DNA of 64,000 nt from Roseburia intestinalis L1-82 (lineage in GTDB: Bacteria; Bacillota; Clostridia; Lachnospirales; Lachnospiraceae): the NCBI RefSeq assembly GCF_900537995.1, contig NZ_LR027880.1, positions 1,620,001 to 1,684,000 on the forward strand. Reading direction: 5' to 3'. The notes beneath the pieces were generated by a model. The model made no database searches, was not told where the DNA came from, and was given only the letters and a program-made list of their open reading frames with translations. Below are positions 58,720 to 64,000 of this stretch, piece by piece. Every line of letters starts with the position of its first letter. Positions within the stretch are counted from its first letter, which is position 1. The position numbers and the translations under genes were made by a program.

Positions 58720-60474
58720 ATGACACCAATGAAGTGGTTCTTTTCATTTCTGAAAAAGTACCGGGGATTAATGATAGTTGGAATTTTGCTGACCACAGCG
58801 GTATCAGTGCTTTCGGTGGTAAATCCGTACATATCCGGGCAGATCGTAGATCAGGTCATAAGCGGTGGAAAATATGACAGACTGATGCCGTTTATCGGAT
58901 GTCTGATCGGAATCACGATCGTGATGGGAGTCTTGCGTTTTCTGTTTCAGGTCGCATTTGAGACGGCGTCGCAGGGCGTTTTGTACGATATGAGAGACAA
59001 AGTCTACCGGAAATTATTAGAGGAAGATTTTGCATTTTACAATAAGAAACGTACCGGAGATCTGATGAGCCGCCAGACCGGAGATATGGATGCAATCCGT
59101 CACTTTGTGGCATATGTGGTCTATATGGTTTACCAGAGTGTGCTGATGTTCGTGTTTGCACTGCTTATGATCTTTACGGTCAACACAAAACTTGCGCTTG
59201 CCATGCTTGTGGTGCTGCCGTTTACGGCGTTTGCAACCTGCCGTCAGACGAAAGAGGTACGTCCGGCATTCAAGCGTAACCGTGACTGTTTTTCCTCACT
59301 CAATGCGTTTGTGCAGGAAAATGTCAGTGGAAACCGTGTGGTAAAAGCATTTGCAAAAGAAGATTTTGAGATTGAAAAATTCAATAAGGAAAATGATAAA
59401 TTCCGTGCGGCGCAGATCGATGCGTCAAAGATCTGGATGAAATATGTGCCGATATTTGAGGTGCTTTCCTATGCGCTGACGATCATCCTGATCCTCTACG
59501 GCGGCTATATGGTCATTCAGGGAGAGATCACGTTAGGACAGCTCGTGACGGTGAACGGCTATCTGTGGATGTTAAACAACCCGCTGCGCCAGGCAGGATG
59601 GCTGGTCAACGATATCAGTAACTTTACAACGTCCGTGGAGAAAATCTATGCGACTTACAGTGAAGAGCCGCATGTAAAAACACCGGTATCTGGAGTAGTG
59701 AAGAAACATCTGAAAGGTGAGATCGAGTTTAAAAATGTATCTTACCGTGCGGATGACGAAGATATTGTCATGGATGTCAATTTTAAGGTAAAACCGGGGC
59801 AGACCGTCGGCATCATTGGTTCTACCGGAGCTGGAAAATCAACGATCATGAATCTGCTCTGCCGGTTTTATGATACGACTTCCGGTGAAGTGCTTGTGGA
59901 TGGTGTGAATGTCCGCGACATGGATCTTTATAACCTGCGTGACAATATCGGCATGGCGATGCAGGATGTGTTCCTTTTTTCGGATACGATCGAAGGAAAT
60001 ATCGCATACGGAAGGCCGAATTGTTCGTTCGAAGAAGTCAAACAGGCTGCGATCATGGCGGATGCCAATCATTTTATCCAGGCACTTTCGGATGGATATG
60101 ATACGATTGTGGGTGAGCGCGGTGTCGGACTTTCCGGCGGACAGAAACAGCGTATCTCCCTTGCGAGGGCACTGCTGAAAGATCCGTCGATTCTGATTCT
60201 TGACGATACGACATCGGCGGTCGATATGGAGACGGAGAGTTATATCCAGAGCCAGTTGAAGAAATTAGATAACAAGTGCACGATCTTTGTCATTGCGTAC
60301 CGCATTTCTTCCATTAGAGATGCAGATCTGATCCTTGTCATGGATAACGGACGTATCATTGAACAGGGAACCCATGAGGAATTGGTGGCAGCAGGCGGTT
60401 ATTATGCGACAGCTTTCCATAACCAGTATGGTGAGATCCCACAGGAAATTTTAAACGGAAAGGGGGAGAAATAA
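58720..60474 (+). CDS. ABC exporter half-transporter A, degenerate ATP site
   Basis: A 584-residue half-transporter: six membrane helices (about 15-300) followed by an ATPase domain. Walker A GSTGAGKST, canonical signature LSGGQKQRISLARAL. Walker B reads ILILDDTTSAVD, with Asp in place of the catalytic Glu, and the H-loop reads FVIAYRISS, with Tyr in place of His. Such loss in one partner is typical of heterodimeric exporters (BmrC/BmrD, TM287/288). The ATG at 58720 has GGAGG upstream; the longer frame from 58627 is rejected. One base separates it from the partner gene. Confidence 0.9.
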   Translation: MTPMKWFFSFLKKYRGLMIVGILLTTAVSVLSVVNPYISGQIVDQVISGGKYDRLMPFIGCLIGITIVMGVLRFLFQVAFETASQGVLYDMRDKVYRKLLEEDFAFYNKKRTGDLMSRQTGDMDAIRHFVAYVVYMVYQSVLMFVFALLMIFTVNTKLALAMLVVLPFTAFATCRQTKEVRPAFKRNRDCFSSLNAFVQENVSGNRVVKAFAKEDFEIEKFNKENDKFRAAQIDASKIWMKYVPIFEVLSYALTIILILYGGYMVIQGEITLGQLVTVNGYLWMLNNPLRQAGWLVNDISNFTTSVEKIYATYSEEPHVKTPVSGVVKKHLKGEIEFKNVSYRADDEDIVMDVNFKVKPGQTVGIIGSTGAGKSTIMNLLCRFYDTTSGEVLVDGVNVRDMDLYNLRDNIGMAMQDVFLFSDTIEGNIAYGRPNCSFEEVKQAAIMADANHFIQALSDGYDTIVGERGVGLSGGQKQRISLARALLKDPSILILDDTTSAVDMETESYIQSQLKKLDNKCTIFVIAYRISSIRDADLILVMDNGRIIEQGTHEELVAAGGYYATAFHNQYGEIPQEILNGKGEK

Positions 60475-60475
60475 G

Positions 60476-62260
60476 ATGGCAAGAAACAGATATGATATGG
60501 ATGAGATATTAGAGGACAGTTTTGATGTAAACCAGCTCAAACGTCTTGCAGGTTACATTGCTCCCTACAAAAAGAAGATGGCAGGCGTTATTCTTCTGAT
60601 GCTTTCTTCCTCGGCACTTACCATGGCGATCCCGATCTTTTTCCAGAATGTGATGGATCACAGCATCCCGGAAAAAGATATGAAATCGATCACATTTTAC
60701 AGTATTGCGACATTGCTGATCGCACTTTATTCGGGTATTTCCCTGCGGATCAAGATCAAGACCATGAGTGTGATCGGGCAGAATATCGTACATGACATCC
60801 GCTATGATATTTTCTGTCATCTGCAGGAACTTCCATTTTCCTATTATGATGACAGACCACATGGAAAAATTCAGGTGCGTGTGGTCAATTATGTGAACAG
60901 CCTAAGTGATCTTTTGAGCAATGGTATTGTCAACACATTCACAGATCTGTGCAACCTGATCTTTATCCTGATGTTTATGTTTGCACTCGATGTCCGGCTG
61001 ACGCTGATCTGTCTGTGCGGATTGCCGGTTCTTGCATTTGTGATTATCTTAATCAAGAAAAAACAGCGCAGGGCATGGCAGATCCAGAGCAACAAACAGT
61101 CAAACTTAAATGCGTACATTGCGGAGAGTATCAATGGAATCCGTGTGACGCAGTCTTTTGTAAGGGAAAATGAGAATACCGGAATCTTTAATAACCTAAG
61201 TAAAAATTACCGGAAATCCTGGATGCGTGCGGTAATGTTTAACTTTACGATGGGACCGAGCGTGGATATTATTTCGACATTTACGACGGCACTGATCTAT
61301 GTGCTGGGTGTCCGTTGGATTTTAGCACCGGATATGACACTGACCGTCGGTGTTCTGATCGCATTTACCGCGTACATTGGGCGTTTCTGGGCACCAATCA
61401 ACACACTTGCCGGATTTTACAATTCTCTTTTGACAGCAATCTCTTATCTTGAGAGGATTTTTGAGACGATCGATGAGCCGGTGGGTGTCAGGGATGAGCC
61501 GGATGCAATCCCGATGCCGGAGGTGGCAGGAGAAGTGAAGTTTTCCCATGTGTCCTTTGGTTATGAGCCGGGGCAGAAGATTCTGGAAGATATTAATTTT
61601 ACGGCAGAACCGGGTGAAACTTATGCGATCGTCGGTCCGACCGGGGCAGGAAAATCCACGATCGTAAATCTCATCAGCCGTTTTTACAATGTGGATTCCG
61701 GGAAAATCACGATCGATGGCATTGATATCTCGAAGGTGACACTTCATTCACTGCGCACCCAGATGGGAATCATGATGCAGGACAGCTTTATTTTTGCGGG
61801 GACGATCATGGATAATATCCGCTATGGCAACCGCAGTGCGACGGACGAGGAAGTCATCCGTGCCGCAAAAACAGTCTGCGCCCATGATTTTATTATGGAA
61901 ATGGAAAACGGATATAAGACACAAGTCAATGAGAGAGGAAGCAGGCTATCCGCCGGACAGCGGCAGCTCATTTCCTTTGCGCGGGCATTGCTTGCCGATC
62001 CGAAGATCCTGATTTTAGATGAGGCGACGTCAAGCATTGATACCGAGACGGAACTGCTTTTACAGAAGGGATTAAATGAGCTTTTGAAAGGAAGAACGTC
62101 CTTTATCATTGCACACAGGCTCTCCACAATCAAAAATGCCGACTGCATCTTATATGTAGACAAAGGCGATATTTTAGAGCGTGGAAATCATGACGCACTG
62201 ATGGAACAGAAGGGTGAGTATTACAAACTTTATATGTCACAGTATGATTTCTTAAAATGA
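60476..62260 (+). CDS. ABC exporter half-transporter B, catalytic partner
   Basis: A 594-residue half-transporter with an acidic N-terminal extension, six membrane helices (about 30-320) and an ATPase domain: Walker A GPTGAGKST, Walker B ILILDEATSSID with the catalytic Glu, and H-loop FIIAHRLST. Its signature is LSAGQRQLISFARAL, with Ala for the first Gly, as seen in the partner of degenerate subunits. Together with the upstream protein it should form one active and one inactive ATP site. GGGGGAG before the ATG. Substrate probably a drug or lipid. Confidence 0.92.
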   Translation: MARNRYDMDEILEDSFDVNQLKRLAGYIAPYKKKMAGVILLMLSSSALTMAIPIFFQNVMDHSIPEKDMKSITFYSIATLLIALYSGISLRIKIKTMSVIGQNIVHDIRYDIFCHLQELPFSYYDDRPHGKIQVRVVNYVNSLSDLLSNGIVNTFTDLCNLIFILMFMFALDVRLTLICLCGLPVLAFVIILIKKKQRRAWQIQSNKQSNLNAYIAESINGIRVTQSFVRENENTGIFNNLSKNYRKSWMRAVMFNFTMGPSVDIISTFTTALIYVLGVRWILAPDMTLTVGVLIAFTAYIGRFWAPINTLAGFYNSLLTAISYLERIFETIDEPVGVRDEPDAIPMPEVAGEVKFSHVSFGYEPGQKILEDINFTAEPGETYAIVGPTGAGKSTIVNLISRFYNVDSGKITIDGIDISKVTLHSLRTQMGIMMQDSFIFAGTIMDNIRYGNRSATDEEVIRAAKTVCAHDFIMEMENGYKTQVNERGSRLSAGQRQLISFARALLADPKILILDEATSSIDTETELLLQKGLNELLKGRTSFIIAHRLSTIKNADCILYVDKGDILERGNHDALMEQKGEYYKLYMSQYDFLK

Positions 62261-62330
62261 CAGGCACTGCGGTGCCATTTGCCAATCGAAAAACCGGAAA
62301 ACACTATTTGACACCCGGATCTTATAAATA

Positions 62331-62421
62331 AAAACTGCCGCCTCACGGTGATATGTCCCCCTTTTTCTGAACTTACAGAGAAAAGGGTACATATATTCAC
62401 CCGGAGGCGGCAGTTTTTATG
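62331..62421. terminator. Strong bidirectional terminator
   Basis: AAAACTGCCGCCTC (62331-62344) pairs with GAGGCGGCAGTTTT (62404-62417) with further pairing inside, flanked by A/T runs on both sides; it lies between the convergent ABC exporter and response regulator genes. Confidence 0.88.
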
Positions 62422-62426
62422 AAAGT

Positions 62427-63980
62427 TTATTCATTTTTATGTTCTTTCCGGTATTCTGCCGGGCTTTTTCCAACGTATTTTTTGAACTTGATATGGAAAT
62501 AATCGACATTCCGGTAACCGACTTTTTCTGCGATCGCATAAACTTTTAACTCTGAGGAACAGAGAAGCTCCATCGAGTGTTTGATGCGGACATGGTCGAC
62601 GTATGAGTTGAAGTTTTCACCCATCTTTTTGCGGAAAATCTTTCCGAGATAGGAGCTGTTGTAACCAAACAGCGGTGCAATATTTTCTAATGTGATATTG
62701 CTTGCATAGTTGTGGTTGATGTAGTGCAGAATATCATCCAGCACGCTTTCACGGGAAGAGTTACCGATCGAGGACATGATCATCTCAAACTGTTCCGTGA
62801 AGTACAGGATGATCTCGTAGAGATAATATTTTTCTTCGATCAGACGGATGATATCCGCATTGCTCGGAAACGGGATATTTGCACCATTGTAAAGCCGGTT
62901 TGCCTGTTCCTTGATCTGCAGATAAAGGTCTGTCAGGAAAAGCCGTATGGAATCAATCGAATCTGCAGCATGGTAAAGTTCATTGGTAAGCTGTGTCAAA
63001 GTCTCCGCTAACATATTGCGGTTGAATGCCTGAAGATATTCAAACAGGCTGGTAGCGTAACGGTTTAAAAAAGCGTCGTTTAAGATGGATTTTAAACTGT
63101 CCGGGTCCGGCAGTTCGGCATAACCGATCGTGTGCTGTTCCTGCTCGCAGAAGAAACGGCGTTCTAAGAGCTGTTTCGCCTGAATATAGGAAATATAGAC
63201 TTCCGACAGGTCTGACACGCGCGCACCATATGTAATAAAGAGACTGTCAAGAGGAGAATTCTCCTGTGGACGCCGTTCTCTCTGGTAACGCTCCAGAAAA
63301 TCGTTAAACTTTTGAATGGCAAAAGTGCCTTTCAGCAAAATAACCTCATGATACTGCAGCGTAATGTTATCGTAGGAGTTATTATCCTGATTCGTCACGC
63401 GCAGAAGATCCGAAAAACGATAGGAGGCATCTGCAGTATTGTGACTGTATTTCTCATAGATCACAACCTGATAGGTGTCTGCTGTCAGATGGAGATCTGT
63501 TGTATTTATGTGGGAAAGATCGATATCATTCGTTAAAAGATCGCGGATGATGGTCTCTCTTGCCTTTTCACGGTAATGTTCCCGGGTATTTGCAGTTGCA
63601 GCAGCCTTGTCTAAGTTTTCTTTGATCGAACGAAGAATCTCCTCAAGTTCATCCTCGTCGATCGGCTTTGTCAGATAATACTGCACTCCGTAACGGATGG
63701 CTTCCTGCGCATATTTGAAATCAGAGTAACCGCTTAAGATAATGACTTTTCCGGTAAAACCCTGTGCTCTTGCCTCCCGGATAACGTCAAGCCCTAACAT
63801 TCCCGACATGCGGATGTCTAAGAGAACGATATCCGGCTGTAAGGCAAGAATCTGCTGATAGGCCGTCTCACCGTTTGCAGCTTCTCCGGCGATCGTATAG
63901 CCGAGAGATTCCCAGTCGAACAGACATTTGATACCTTCCCGGATAATGGATTCATCATCTGCAATTAAAACGCGATACAT
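62427..63980 (-). CDS. YesN-type response regulator (receiver plus AraC HTH)
   Basis: A 517-residue regulator. Receiver domain at 1-120 with D8-D9, phospho-acceptor Asp55 in IVLLDIRMSGMLG and Lys in LTKPIDEDE; a long middle region (about 130-400) typical of YesN-like regulators; and an AraC-type DNA-binding domain at the C-terminus (ITLENIAPLFGYNSSYLGKI and AEKVGYRNVDYFHIKFKKYV). Such regulators work with a YesM-like kinase, usually for carbohydrate uptake genes; that kinase is probably beyond the window's end, upstream on the minus strand. Start ATG at 63980 with GGAAGG upstream. Confidence 0.92.
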   Translation of the reverse strand: MYRVLIADDESIIREGIKCLFDWESLGYTIAGEAANGETAYQQILALQPDIVLLDIRMSGMLGLDVIREARAQGFTGKVIILSGYSDFKYAQEAIRYGVQYYLTKPIDEDELEEILRSIKENLDKAAATANTREHYREKARETIIRDLLTNDIDLSHINTTDLHLTADTYQVVIYEKYSHNTADASYRFSDLLRVTNQDNNSYDNITLQYHEVILLKGTFAIQKFNDFLERYQRERRPQENSPLDSLFITYGARVSDLSEVYISYIQAKQLLERRFFCEQEQHTIGYAELPDPDSLKSILNDAFLNRYATSLFEYLQAFNRNMLAETLTQLTNELYHAADSIDSIRLFLTDLYLQIKEQANRLYNGANIPFPSNADIIRLIEEKYYLYEIILYFTEQFEMIMSSIGNSSRESVLDDILHYINHNYASNITLENIAPLFGYNSSYLGKIFRKKMGENFNSYVDHVRIKHSMELLCSSELKVYAIAEKVGYRNVDYFHIKFKKYVGKSPAEYRKEHKNE

Positions 63981-64000
63981 AAAAATAACCTTCCTGTTCC

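Overview
The window looks like a chromosome segment from a low-to-moderate G+C Firmicute of the family Lachnospiraceae (Roseburia/Agathobacter-like). The basis is purine-rich Shine-Dalgarno sites, many NTG starts, TnpV/TnpW-type transposon genes, a tetrahydrofolate riboswitch ahead of folT, a TetM-like GTPase fused to a NYN domain, and many small proteins of Lachnospiraceae-only type. No rRNA or tRNA gene was recognised. Identifications are from motif reading alone; no database search was possible.

Region 1 (1-31.9 kb) is mostly ordinary chromosome. It opens with the 3' part of pncB, then a tight four-gene operon: a JetABC/MksFEB condensin-type complex (Wadjet family) followed by an ABC-class ATPase of the COG3044/PF09818 type where the JetD nuclease would be expected. 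After a short stretch of decayed genes come a UvrA paralogue, mgtE behind a leader peptide and competing hairpins, a TetM-like/NYN fusion, a divergently controlled ridA-nhaC-patB operon with a YheO-type regulator, a YhcG-type nuclease, an RsmF-like methyltransferase, folT with its riboswitch, an OLD-type nuclease, a MATE exporter, a YitT protein and a diguanylate cyclase gene broken by a stop codon.

Region 2 (about 32.1-57.2 kb) is a more A/T-rich accessory island. Its left edge cuts an aldo/keto reductase gene after about 54 codons. It first carries a degenerate TnpV/TnpW/large-serine-recombinase element with an Rpn-type nuclease. Two similar modules follow, at 36.9-47.8 kb and 48.0-54.6 kb. 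Each has a LytTR response regulator, a GHKL histidine kinase, a terminator, short direct repeats placed as LytTR operators, and a row of small, soluble, signal-peptide-free proteins. Several of these proteins are paralogues of one another, one resembles FlxA, one resembles the C-terminal part of FliD, and five intact ones end in an aromatic/aliphatic-D-x-x-aliphatic tail. One IS110 and one IS630 element sit among them. The island ends with another small protein on the minus strand and a DUF4143 AAA ATPase preceded by four short repeats.

Region 3 (57.3-64 kb) returns to ordinary chromosome: an AraC regulator, a roughly 320-bp MITE-like palindrome, a heterodimeric ABC exporter with one degenerate ATP site, and a YesN-type response regulator.

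The best candidates for undescribed biology are the JetABC+COG3044 operon, the two LytTR-controlled small-protein modules, the mgtE leader, and a 53/54-bp tandem repeat that supplies an identical ribosome binding site to two unrelated genes.
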